Below, one piece after another: positions 9,110-18,119 of a DNA stretch of 20,455 bases (position 1 is the first letter of the stretch; each line of letters begins with the position of its first letter). Origin of the DNA: Dunaliella salina (lineage: Eukaryota; Chlorophyta; Chlorophyceae; Chlamydomonadales; Dunaliellaceae); NCBI GenBank assembly GCA_002284615.2, contig MU069469.1:357870-378324 (forward strand). The letters run 5' to 3'. Made by a program: the position numbers and the translations under genes. Below the pieces are notes generated by a model. It was not told where the DNA came from. It ran no database searches and saw only the letters and a program-made list of their open reading frames with translations.

Positions 9110-9375
9110 GCAGCGTCATGGCTATTACCTGGCACCAGTCTGACAAAGCCTTTCCAAGAGAGCACACTGCCGATGACAATTATTTGGCTGCAGTCAGACA
9201 GAGCCTCTCTGAGAGAGCGCACTGCTGATGACGGTTTCCTGGCAGCAGTCAAACGAAGCCTCTCTGAGAGAGCACACTACCACAGTCGCCTGGCTGCAGT
9301 CAGACAAAGCCTCTCCAAGAGGGCGCACTGCTGAACACATTTCCCTGACTGCAGTCAAACAGAGCCTCCCCAGGA
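9110..9375. repeat. 54-56-bp minisatellite, 5 units
   Basis: The core CAGTCAGACAAAGCCTCT recurs at about 9137, 9191, 9247, 9297 and 9353. The array lies just beyond the stop of the DA1-like gene, in its presumed 3' UTR or flank. The unit does not match that gene's exons. Confidence 0.9.
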
Positions 9376-9483
9376 CAGCTTCGGGGGGGAGTTTCCTAGC
9401 ATGTGCACCCATGATGACCTGTTTCCTTCATGAGCGTTGCTTGCGGAGCTTTCCTTTCTCCAGGAGTGCACACTGCTGAGGAA

Positions 9484-9594
9484 TCAGGCAAACCTGCCCC
9501 TCGACAGCACATCGTTGATCACGGCGGTCAGGCCTCGCATCTCAAATGCCTCATAGGCATCGCGGAAGCCATTGCCATACACGTCGCTGATATC
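9484..9594 (-). CDS. DA1-like gene, terminal exon
   Basis: Starts after CTTTTCCCGTGCTGCAG with a good pyrimidine tract; 36 codons plus TGA (9484-9486). It begins DISDVYGNGFRDAYEAF and ends LSRGRFA, matching the family's YGDGFR motif and terminal GxF. Phase 0 joins it to QIRT of the preceding exon. Without splicing, the frame stays open upstream through two decoy units (to 9801), so intron retention would add unrelated residues rather than an immediate stop. Confidence 0.9.
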   Translation of the reverse strand, partial: DISDVYGNGFRDAYEAFEMRGLTAVINDVLSRGRFA

Positions 9595-12500
9595 CTGCAG
9601 CACGGGAAAAGGACAGACAGGAGACAGGTCAAAAGTTTTCTCCCCCACTGGCTTCGAGGAAGCCATTTCCAAAAATTGCACAGACATCACTGACATCCTG
9701 TAGCATAAGGAAAAGGCAGGAGTTAGGTCAAAAACTCCCCCACTGGCTTTGAGGACGCCATTTCCATAAATTGCACAGACATCACTGACATCTTGTGGCA
9801 TTATAAAAAGGCAGGAGACAGGTCAAAAATTTTCTCCCTCACTGGCTTTGAGGAAGCCATTTCCATAAATTGCACAGACATCACTGACGTCCTGTAGCAT
9901 AAGGAAAAGGCAGGCGTCAGGGCAAAAACTCCCCCACTGGCTTTGAGGAAGCCATTTCCAAAAATTGCACAGACATCACTGACATCTTGTGGCATTAGGA
10001 AAAGGCAGGGGACAGGTCAAAAACGCCCTCACTGACTTCATGGCAGCCATTGCCGTGCACGTCACTGACATATCCTGCAGCATTGGGAAAACCTCACTGG
10101 CTTTGCGGAGGCCATTGCCTAACACAATGCTGTCATCCTGCAGCATAGGGAAAGGCAGGAGACAGGTCTCACTCTTCCTCACAGGCTTTGCAGAAGCCAC
10201 TGCTATACATGTCACTGTCATCCTGCAGCATTGGGAAAAGCTCACAGGCTTTGCGGAGGCCATTGCCTTACACAAGACTGTCATCCTGCAGCATTAGGAA
10301 ATGGCAGGAGTCAGGTCACCTCCCTCACTGACTTCATGGCAGCCATTACCGTACACGTCAGTGACACCCTGCAGCATTGGGAAAACCTCACTGGCTTTGC
10401 AGAGGCCATTGCCTAACACAATGCTGTCATCCTGCAGCATTAGGAAAAGGTAGGAGTCGGGTCAAAAGCTCCCTCACTGACTTCATGGCAGCCATTCCTT
10501 GCCCCCCTTTTGGAGAGCATTCTTGCCATTGCATGGCTTTTCCCTTTCGGCCCTACCCGTCACTGACATATCCTGCAGCATTGGGAAAACCTCAAAGGCT
10601 TTGCGGAGGCCATTGCCACACACAATAATGTCATCCTGCAGCATTAGGAAATGGCAGGGAGAAGGTCACAAACTCTCTCACTGGCTTCGCGGAAGCCATT
10701 GCTATGGACATCATGGACACCCTGGAGCATTGGAAAAAGGCAGGACGCAGGCCGGAAATGCCCTCACTGGCTTTGCAGAGGCCACTGCCACACACATCAC
10801 GATATCTTGCAGCATTGGGAAAGGCAAGAGGCAGGTCTCACTCTTCCCTCACAGGCTTTGCGGAAGCCACTGCCGTAAATCGGACAAACATTGCTGACAT
10901 CCTGCAGCGTTGGGAAAAGGTAGGACGCAGTCACACACTCCCTGACAGGCTTTATGGAAGCTATTGCCGTACACATAACTGACATCCTGCCAGGTCACAG
11001 CCTCCCTAGCTGGCTTTTTTGCCGGAGCCATTGCCATACACAAAAGTATGTCTACGCTGGACAACCAATTGAAAAAAACTAACAGTTAGCACTGACGATG
11101 ACAGAAAGCCCACCAACCGAGGCAAGCTATGGCAACCAAGCTGAACACATCACTGACATTCTGTGGCACAGGAGAATCATCAACAGACTCTAGCGTCCAG
11201 GTTAGGCTGGAGGTGTAGGAAACCTGGCGCGATGCATCCCTTCACATAGCTGATTGGCAACCAATGCATGATGCGCTATCTTGCAGCGCATCTCTGCCTA
11301 CAGCAGACTCGCAACCTATTTGAACACTACCACCACTGCCAATTGGTTTTTTGGGGGCCAGTTGCACCAACTATTCAGTCGCAGCAACTCCCACTGCCAC
11401 TCGCAATTGAATAGTGGTAGGGGGAAAAAAGCGTGGAGCTGTAGTGAATTTGTGCTTGCAGCCAGAGTGCACACAGCATCACCAACACTGCGACTCACAG
11501 TCCGCATTTGGTAGGAGAAGTAGGAGGCGTAGCGCTCAACACACGGAACCACCAATGCTGCAACTCACAATGCAAATCTGGTTAGAGAAGTAGGGGGCGT
11601 AGCGCTCAACACATGGAATCACCAACACAGCAACTCACAATGCAAGTCTGGTAAGAGAAGTAGGAAGCATAGCGCTCAACACACGGAATCACCGACGCTA
11701 CAACTCACTGTCCGAATCTGGTAGGAGAAGTAGGAGGCATAGCGCTGCTGCAGCGCATCCTTGCTTAATTTGCCATGCTGCCGGTCCAGCCACACGTAGG
11801 CCATGAGCTGGCACAAGCCCTCCTCCACCTGAATAGATGGAACGATGGCCAGATATGACTTCCATAAGTTTTCAACGCCGTGACTCTTCCAACAAGCAGA
11901 AGAGAGGCGGAGAGAAAAGGGTGGAGAGGACAAATGTTGGTTTGCCTGGCACCACAAAATTGATGGGGAATTTAATGCCAACCATGCACTTTTGGGCATG
12001 TGCCATGGTGTGCACTGAGCTCAAGCCTCGCTTGAATTCATGATTGCTCCCCTGAACTCTCCACGCATCTGACAAATTTATAAGGATGTGAAGAGAATCA
12101 ACCCTGTACTATTTGCAGTGCTGTACTGTTTGGAGTACATTGTTTGCTGTGTTTGCAGAAATTCAGCTCGCCACTGTCCAGGCCATCTTTGTCATGCCTG
12201 CACGGCAAAAACACACTCGCACGCACCACTACGCACTTACAACCCTTCAGCAGCAGCTCCTGTTTCCCCTCAGCTTCAGCCCAGCAACGCCCTCAGGCAA
12301 CGCTCACTAATGTTCAGGTCATTGGGTTTTGGATTTAGGCTTTAAATTTAGGTTTTAGCCTACCCTAGGGGAAAATGGGATTTGTGCACAGGTGGCACTT
12401 CCATTCCAGATTCAGTCCAGTGGAGTTTTCACTGACCTTGAGATTCAGCCCAGAGCTATTTCTCATAATGGTGTTGATTGTTTAGTGAGGAATGTCAGCC

Positions 12501-15500
12501 CCATGGTGCCCCTCCTCCACTTACCTTCAAGTTGAGCCCAGTGATGTTCTTCATGCGCAGCCAAGCATGCATGAGCTCATGGGCAAGGATGCAACCTGAA
12601 ATGCAAGGGTAACAAAAGAGGAAGTGTGGGGAGCCTTGAGAGTGAGTGTGTGGGAATGGATGAACCCCAAAACGCAATGAGGATCTAGTTGAATAGAACC
12701 TGCATGAGGTCTAAATTTTATTTCAACTCTAGGTGTTTCATTACCTAACAGTTCCTCAAGGAAGCACAGAAAGCCTCAGTTTGTAACAGGATGCTGTCAT
12801 GGACATGGCCTTGAGAGCGATTGCATGGGCAAGGATGAGACCCAAAAATCAGAGGCAGAGGAAGTGTAGGGGGGTTAAGGAGTCTGTGCACAACAGGATG
12901 CTGTGACATGGATGTGGCCTTGAGAATGAGCACGCAGGCAAGGATGCAACCTGGAATGCAAAGTGTTGAGAGTCTGTGCATAACAGGATGCTGGGTCATG
13001 GACATTGCCTTGAGAATGAGCTCATGGGCAAGGATGATGCAACCTGACATGCAGAGGTAAGATAAGGAAGCGTAGGGAGGCAATTAAGATGAAAGGGGGG
13101 GTCAGTTCAAATGCGAAAGGAGTAAGAAGCGCGGGACAGAGGTTCTCAAGGAGCCACATAGGGCAGCGAATTAAAGCTGGCAGATTCAGAATTTAAAAAG
13201 GAGGAGCGCAAGCCTCAGCTCGACTTACTGACAAGGGGGTAAAACAAATAAGATAACATGGGAATTCAGAGGGGAGGTAGTGCAGAATAGGATGCCCCAT
13301 GCGACTAACAATAGGCTGCCCTCACCCTGCGCAAGCGCAGCTATGTAACCTTTCCGAGCAAAAAATGGCTTCCAAATGGAGTTCATTGGCAAACGCAACC
13401 AGACGTGGGCAAGGATGCCACTTTTTTTAATGGAGGTGAGTGCCTTTGTACGTCATGGTGGTGGGCAAAAGATGGGCATGCACGCACGTGTGACTTTGGG
13501 TAGGGACAAGCATTTCTAGGTTTGTAGCAACACAGCACCCGCCGCTGACAGGGCACAGTCTGGTGCACAGCACCAGTGCGCTGCAGAGGCATTGCACCAG
13601 CCTTGGTGATAAGGGTCACGCCCACATTTTTTATCTGACCTCCCATTGGTGTAGCTTGCACAGCTTTTCTTTTCTTTTCCTGGTGCAGAGGCGCAACATG
13701 CTATGTAGCATCAGCACACTTGAGACACTCCAACGCTCATTTGCTATGGAAGGCACACCTGCATGTCCAGCCTTGCGCCCACCGGTGAGGAGGTGTAGCA
13801 GGCCGTACAGCAACATGCACCATACAGGAGCACAACAGTATGGCTGGCTCTTTACTATCAGTCAGGCGCCACAACCCTGTGTGATATCCTGCCTTTTGCC
13901 AGCCAGGCCACCTCTTCCCATTCTGAGCACATCACCTGAAAGCTAGTAAAAAAAGCAATTTTTCAGTGCTGAGTTGGTCCCATTTGGTGAACCCTGCTGC
14001 ATGCTAGGTCTGCATGTTTGCGCGCTCAGCCAGCAAAACTCACCCCCTGTGTGTCCTAACCCTCCAGCTGCACCCCCAAGCCTGCAGGTGGTCCCCAGGA
14101 TAATCTCTGAGTGCACTGGTGGCCACCTGATGCGAGCTGGCAGGGGGCTGTTCTGGGGGTGCTCCAAAGCCAGTCGAGAGGAGTGATGACGACAGGTAAC
14201 GGCTATTAATATTTAATGAAATGTTGGCGCTTCAGCGGAGTGTTGGGACGAGGTCCGGATTTCAAATCCTTATTTCGTTCAAATCTCCGCAGGCAGCCTG
14301 TCATTTGAGGGAAAAAATTCAATATTTATCTAAATTGAAATAATTCTATTCTCTGGCAACCTCAGGGGATCGCGAAAAATTTGGTGCTTCAAAAATTTGA
14401 GTCAGATTCATATACTCCTGTGAATAGGTTTGCTCTTTACGTCATAAAAAGCACGTTGAATTCCTCGCATGTGTGCCCACAAGCAAACTTTCCAGAGTTT
14501 ATAGCTCCAGCAACTTTGCGGAGCCCAGCAGCTCCTCCCTGGCGACCATCTTGACAGCCCGCGGTGTCAATGTTGATGATGACAACCCCAGGCATCGGCC
14601 AGGACAAACAGCGGGTGCGGAGTTGGCCTATCGGGGCCTGGCCAGGCCTCCCAGGTTATGTGTGCTTGTCCATGCGATGAGAATCCGACGAGCATCAGGG
14701 GTGCTCCCGACAACCCAAAATCACTTGCAATATTACCAGCAGGCTGCCCAAACACTCACCGCTGCAGTTTGGGCCTGAGCAGGGTCCCTCAAAATATAGC
14801 CATTCCCAGGGTTGACCAAGAAGTGCAGGTATGGGGCACAACTGATGCTCCTTAATTATATAAATATTAATAGAAAACCATCTGCCAACTCAAAACACTG
14901 CATGGTGGACCCAGATGGAAGAAATGCCGGTTTCTGATGCACAGAGCTCAACCTGAGCCACATCCAGATACCACCAACAAGCCGGACAAGTCCTCTGATC
15001 CAAAAAAGCAACTTCCCCCACTCAGAAGTGGGTTTGCAAGTGTCCAGCAGTATATCACCCAAATTTGGCATAGGTTATGGCGCCTGACTATCAGAGTCAC
15101 ACTCAAATCACTGGTTCTGCGCCTTCTGGCAAGGAGGCCAGGCCATGTAGCACCACACACCAAACCAAAGCGCAGCAACATTGCACTGGCTTTCTACCGC
15201 ATAAGAGTGACAATTAACATTCTTAGCCTTGCACCCGCCAGTGAGGAGGCGCAGCAGGCAATTCACAAAACACCATACACCAGCACAGCAAACTTGGTAC
15301 TGGCTTTCTTTGTATGAGAGTGAACACCATTCCTGGCCTTGCACCCACTGGCGAGGAGGTGCGGCAAGCCATACAGCACCATGCAAGATACCATGCACCA
15401 GCGCCGCAACATTGCACGGGCTCTTTATTAATTGAGAGTGACAAAACTGTCATACTCTTGCCAGCAGTGAGGAGGTGCGGCAGGCAACACAGCACCAGTT

Positions 15501-16328
15501 CAGCAACACAGCAACAATGCTCAGGCTTGTCTGCAAGAGGTACAAAAGGAGCACTTGCGACCTTGCACCCACCAGTAAGGAGGCAAGGTAGGCCATACAG
15601 CACCAGGACAGCAACATTGTGCAGACTTTCTTAGATAAATTCATCTCAAGTTTCTCATGTACAAGTAACAACAACATTCCCGGCCTTGCACCTACCAGTG
15701 AAGAGGCGCGGCAGGCCGTAAAGCACCAGCACGGCAGAGACGTTGCACCGCTTGTTCACTATGGGAGTGGAGATGCTGCTTACACCCAACAGGCTGCCTA
15801 CGTTGCAAGGGAAAACCATGAGATAACAAGTGCGTCAAGGGCACAAATGGTGAAAGAGAGTGATGGCTATCCTCAAGGCCTTGGTGCAAATGGAGGGAGC
15901 ATGCGTACACACTCTGCGGCACTCACATATGGCAAGAAAATTTGCAGCTGTCCTCAAGAGCTCAAGCAGAGTGCGTCCTCAAGGGCTCATGCAAAGTGTG
16001 TCCTGAAGAGCCCACGCAGTGTGTGAGAGTACACACTCTGCAGTACACTCACATGGCAAAAGAAAGTCAAAGCTGTTTTCAGGAGCTCATGCTGAGTGTG
16101 TCCTTAGGAGCCCATGCAGAGTGTGTGAATTGGCGAACACAGTCACACATAGCGAAAGAAAGTCAAGGCTATCCTCAAGAGCTTGGTGCCTACGCAAAGC
16201 ATACATTTGTTAGAATAGAAAATGGAGGTTACGTCGAGCAGCTACTCTATACTATTAAAAGATTGTGGGACTTAGCTTTTCTCCACACTCAGGCCACCAT
16301 TTGCCATGCTCTCTGTTGCTATGGGTAG
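9484..16328 (-). CDS. DA1-like metallopeptidase gene, C-terminal half, five exons
   Basis: Exons in minus order: 16328-16277 (tentative), 15797-15696, 12595-12525, 11828-11709, 9594-9484. Junction phases agree throughout and no stop interrupts. The product rebuilds the DA1 peptidase core in order: LVLYGLPRLFTG, then CILAHELMHAWLR, then VEEGLCQLMAYVWLD, SYFSYQIRT, VYGNGFRDAYEAF and a short tail ending GRFA. HELMH is the HExxH zinc site. In Arabidopsis DA1 is a ubiquitin-activated peptidase with ubiquitin-interacting motifs and a LIM domain that limits organ growth; what an algal member cleaves is unknown. The LIM half is not seen here; it may lie beyond the window. Introns of 0.5-3.1 kb are filled with repeats copied from the gene's own junctions. 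Expression is untested, so a recent pseudogene cannot be excluded, though all coding motifs are intact. Confidence 0.85.
9655..11175 (-). repeat. Acceptor-junction minisatellite, about 17 decoy 3' splice sites
   Basis: Each unit, read on minus, holds intron end plus exon start of the terminal DA1-like exon: a pyrimidine-rich run, ATGCTGCAG or variant, then GATGTCAGTGAT and a NGNGF-coding stretch. AG is kept at about 9698, 9793, 9893, 9986, 10075, 10138, 10223, 10286, 10369, 10432, 10573, 10636, 10722, 10806, 10902, 10986 and 11161. Spacing is 93-103 bp at the gene-proximal end. From 10075 to 10636 it alternates 63 and about 84 bp (a 148-bp dimer), with a 60-bp foreign insert near 10500-10560. 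All units lie upstream of the real acceptor, inside the intron. Confidence 0.9.
11470..11708 (-). repeat. Donor-junction minisatellite, 70-bp period
   Basis: Three extra copies of the end of exon 11828-11709 plus its donor and first intron bases. GTGAGT occurs at 11708-11703 (real) and at 11638, 11568 and 11498, exactly 70 bp apart. Each copy still encodes RYAxYFSxQ before the donor, and each starts at AGCGCT. All decoys lie downstream of the real donor, in the intron. Confidence 0.9.
11709..11828 (-). CDS. DA1-like gene, VEEG/YQIRT exon
   Basis: 120 nt, 40 codons, phase 0 at both ends. Acceptor CTATTCAG, donor ACA|GTGAGT. It encodes VEEGLCQLMAYVWLD, a charged linker with KLSKD, and RYASYFSYQIRT. 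The first block corresponds to VEEGxCQxLAHxWL of plant DA1, which follows the zinc site and may supply a further metal ligand (inference). The linker is shorter than in land plants. Confidence 0.9.
12525..12595 (-). CDS. DA1-like gene, HExxH zinc-site exon
   Basis: 71 nt between CATTTCAG and AAG|GTAAGT, both strong sites. With the G of the preceding exon it encodes Gly then CILAHELMHAWLRMKNITG, closely following the plant motif (S/A)ILAHEMMHAWLR. The two histidines and glutamate of HELMH are intact, so the catalytic site is formally preserved. Confidence 0.92.
12601..13080 (-). repeat. Acceptor-junction repeats of the zinc-site exon
   Basis: Three degenerate copies lie upstream of the real acceptor: near 13044 (CATGTCAG|GTTGCATC, still encoding ILAHEL), near 12951 (CATTCCAG|GTTGCATCC) and near 12841 (AG lost). 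Spacings are about 93 and 110 bp. They carry a shared segment, ACAGGATGCTG, at 12785, 12892 and 12981 on +. Confidence 0.8.
13090..13689. other. Intron interior, nothing recognised
   Basis: Part of the 3.1-kb intron between 15695 and 12596 of the DA1-like gene. Open frames on both strands lack motifs. Confidence 0.4.
13690..13854 (-). repeat. Donor-junction repeat, distal unit beyond transposon
   Basis: Contains a copy of the end of exon 15797-15696 (LLYGLLHLLTG on minus) with a GTGGGC donor near 13785. It belongs to the array at 15095-15680 and was separated from it by the transposon inserted at 13855-15094. Confidence 0.8.
13855..15094. mobile_element. TIR DNA transposon, copy 2, with 7-bp target duplications
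   Basis: The element is 13862-15087 (1226 bp), in the same orientation as copy 1. Ends are TCAGGCGCCACAACC and GGTTATGGCGCCTGA. CTATCAG lies directly outside both ends (13855-13861 and 15088-15094). Removing the element and one CTATCAG restores a continuous minisatellite unit (CTTTACTATCAGAGTCAC against CTTTATTAATTGAGAGTGAC at about 15420-15442), which confirms the boundaries. No transposase. It sits in an intron of the DA1-like gene. Confidence 0.87.
15095..15680 (-). repeat. Donor-junction minisatellite, about 110-bp period, 5 units
   Basis: Read on minus, units repeat the end of exon 15797-15696 (YGLPxLLTG) followed by GGTGGGTGCAAGG. Copies are near 15580 (GTGGGT), 15470 (GT lost), 15345 (GTGGGT), 15240 (GC) and 15130 (lost). 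They are more degenerate than the 70-bp array. All are downstream of the real donor. Confidence 0.85.
15696..15797 (-). CDS. DA1-like gene, YGLPRL exon
   Basis: 102 nt between CAACGTAG and CACTG|GTAGGT: two bases, 33 codons, one base. It encodes SLLGVSSISTPIVNKR, then CNVSAVLVLYGLPRLFTG, matching the plant segment RCEVTAxLxLYGLPRLLTG before the zinc site. This is the upstream-most copy of the repeated junction and the only one with the full exon. Confidence 0.88.
15830..16200. repeat. Minisatellite with 27-bp subunits and about 123-bp super-unit
   Basis: Subunits like CCTCAAGAGCTCATGCAGAG recur between 15950 and 16130. GTACACACTCTGC recurs at about 15905 and 16029, and GAAAGAAAGTCAAGGCT-type blocks at both ends. 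It lies in the intron between the first two recognised DA1-like exons but is not obviously copied from either junction. Confidence 0.8.
16277..16328 (-). CDS. DA1-like gene, tentative first recognised exon
   Basis: After GGACCTACAG the minus strand reads LPIATESMANGGLSVEK plus one base, which would join GC of the next exon as Ser. This corresponds in place and pattern to LPETRGLCLSEE of plant DA1. The only fitting donor is A|GCTAAGT, a GC-AG type. Two acceptor-context copies lie upstream near 16493 and 16644 (E-H-S-A-P-V-G-M-A-N-G-G in the first), which supports this being a real exon start. Confidence 0.55.
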
Positions 16329-16700
16329 CTGTAGGTCCACAGACAACGGGAAAATAGGGAGGTGGCGGGAGGTGCGGTATTGGGGGAGCAGGAAGCCAAA
16401 AACCCCATTTTCAAGCCAAAATTGGCACTTCCTTCAGGAGCACATTCCTCAGCACAGACCACCGTTTGCCATGCCGACTGGTGCGCTGTGCTCCTGAATA
16501 TAACTTCTATCAACTGGCTGAGTGTCAGGAGTGGAGAGGGGCCATCCGGGAAGCTGATTTTTTGCTCCGACAAGCCCTAATATTGGGAGGGGCGGGCTGG
16601 CTGTATGGTGCACCCTGCAGCGTGCCAAGGGTACCGGTGTGCTCCTGGAGGAGTGCACTACAAAGCTGCATATTCAGTTTGGGAAGCAAAGTGGGCAGCT
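16329..16700 (-). repeat. Two decoy acceptor copies of exon 16328-16277
   Basis: ATATTCAG|GAGCAC (exon side from 16493) and CTCCAG|GAGCAC (from 16644) each begin a sequence resembling the exon at 16328. They follow the same arrangement as the other acceptor repeats of this gene but are diverged. Confidence 0.5.
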
Positions 16701-17441
16701 GGACGCGCTTCCCCGAAAATTCATGTTACGGTAATTTTTTTTGCTATCGCATCATTTCAGCGGACGATGGTTTCAGTGTTTCCGCACCTCAGGCTGCACC
16801 GCGCACAGTGCCAGAAGCGGCTTGATCCGCGCTACAACTCTGCATACTTGGTTAGGGGAGAAGAGGTCCAGGGAAGGAGGAATTTTTGAAAAATCCGGAT
16901 GTCCGCTTACAGAAAAATTATGTTTAGCGTGCACACAGCACGAGAGAGGCTCATCCCGGGCGTGCTGTGTTCTATGTAATTATGGGTACCTCCCTGCCGC
17001 GGAACGGGGCCTGATGGTGCAGATATGAGTCCGCAGGATGCTTTCAAAATTTGGCCATTCCTCTGAATCTGTCAAACAGGGATATCAGACCCATTTCTGC
17101 ACCATCATGCGTATCCAATGTACCTATGGGTTCCTGATACAATACCTTATAAGCCTTGGGCAGCAGGCAGAGGCAGGGTTTCCCATGGAGCCGAAGTACA
17201 GGCTGGACAGCTGCATCTGTCGTGGCTTCCTGCTGTCTGCACAGAGCATCCCTTGCCTGTATTTCTCTACCAATCATCAAGACATGGTCTATACTTGAGC
17301 TCATGGCAAGGGCAGGGGCCTTGGGTCAAGGGCACAGACGAGCTGGAGAATGACACCTTCCAGCCCCATACCAGCACTCGACAGCGTGTTCTCAGTATGT
17401 ATGCACTGCTGAAGAAATACTCTAAAAGGCTGCATATTCAG
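16701..17441. other. Unresolved, mixed open frames
   Basis: Several medium open frames on + (to 132 codons, 17118-17516) and on - (17044-17304). None has a firm family. A + frame near 16920-17020 has C-x2-HER followed by CC-x2-C, superficially like the second zinc module of DA1, but on the opposite strand. Confidence 0.3.
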
Positions 17442-17530
17442 ATTCTGCTCTTGAGCAGGTTTCATGGGCAGTTGATGTCAGTCGGTTTAACTTGCAAATC
17501 CCGTGCCAGCACCTGACCGACATCAAATAA
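17442..17530 (+). CDS. Candidate terminal exon, family uncertain
   Basis: After TGCATATTCAG at 17431-17441, two bases and 28 codons run to TAA (17528-17530). It begins SALEQVSWAVDVSRFN and ends QHLTDIK, with an AATAAA overlapping the stop region. W-x-V-D-V after a Leu is reminiscent of COMM-domain proteins but too short to claim. The pyrimidine tract is weak. A similar TGCATATTCAG context lies at about 16662. Confidence 0.25.
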
Positions 17531-18119
17531 ATATACATGCTTTGCAGTGTTACATAACGAGAGCATTGCGCTATCCGCTGGACCCCGCCTGGACGAATAA
17601 TGCAGGTCGGTCTGAAGCATTGTTCCTGTGCAGAGGCTGACCTCCTCCCTCCTTCCCTTGATCTCTCCGTGTACGCAGGCGTGTTAGTGACCTTAAATCA
17701 GTGAGGTGGGCTGGACGTGTACTGAGCGCAAATTCGCCTGCTTCTGATGGTAACAGCACTGCCCACATGCCGCGCCTTAACTGTACTGCCTCACGGTCCT
17801 GCTTGCAGAGCACCAAATGCATTGGTTGCTGGTAGCATCATGTGGAACCTTTGGCCGTGCACAAGGCAGGAAGAAGTGCTGCCTGTACAAGTGTAATTCC
17901 TCCCCAAATGTAACTCCTGCCTGCATGATGGCAACCCTTTCAGCCTTCCTCCACTCACTCCCCTCTACCCTGAATGTGTGAATGCTTGCGATGCCGCAGC
18001 TGCAGTGAGTGTATGCTGGACGCCTGGAAAGGTGCTGGAGTTATGTAACCTCCATACCCTTTCATTCTCCCTGTCAGGCTCCTTAGCATCAATGCGTTCA
18101 TGTTTCGTGTGCTGACACA
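17531..18119. other. No gene recognised
   Basis: GC-moderate sequence with scattered short frames. A minus-strand segment near 17800-17890 has a Cys-x2-Cys (QCIWCSA) but no supporting zinc ligands. Confidence 0.35.

Noticed and set aside
9600..11050. CRISPR-like regular repeats
   Set aside because: Units are contiguous and diverged without unique spacers of constant length, no cas genes are present, and the DNA is eukaryotic in character.
9480..11060. Many overlapping open frames of 60-130 codons on both strands
   Set aside because: They are frames through the tandem array; repeated units of similar sequence give repeated pseudo-peptides. Only the 9594-9484 exon has family motifs.
16915..17030. 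+ strand C-x2-HER...CC-x2-C, resembling the second zinc module of DA1
   Set aside because: It is on the opposite strand to the DA1-like gene, lacks the surrounding conserved residues and has no convincing splice sites. Probably chance.
17044..17304. Minus frame with DTHDGAEMG, slightly like the DTHECQPLY region of plant DA1
   Set aside because: Only three or four residues agree, it ends in a stop without a usable donor, and the expected following motif is missing.
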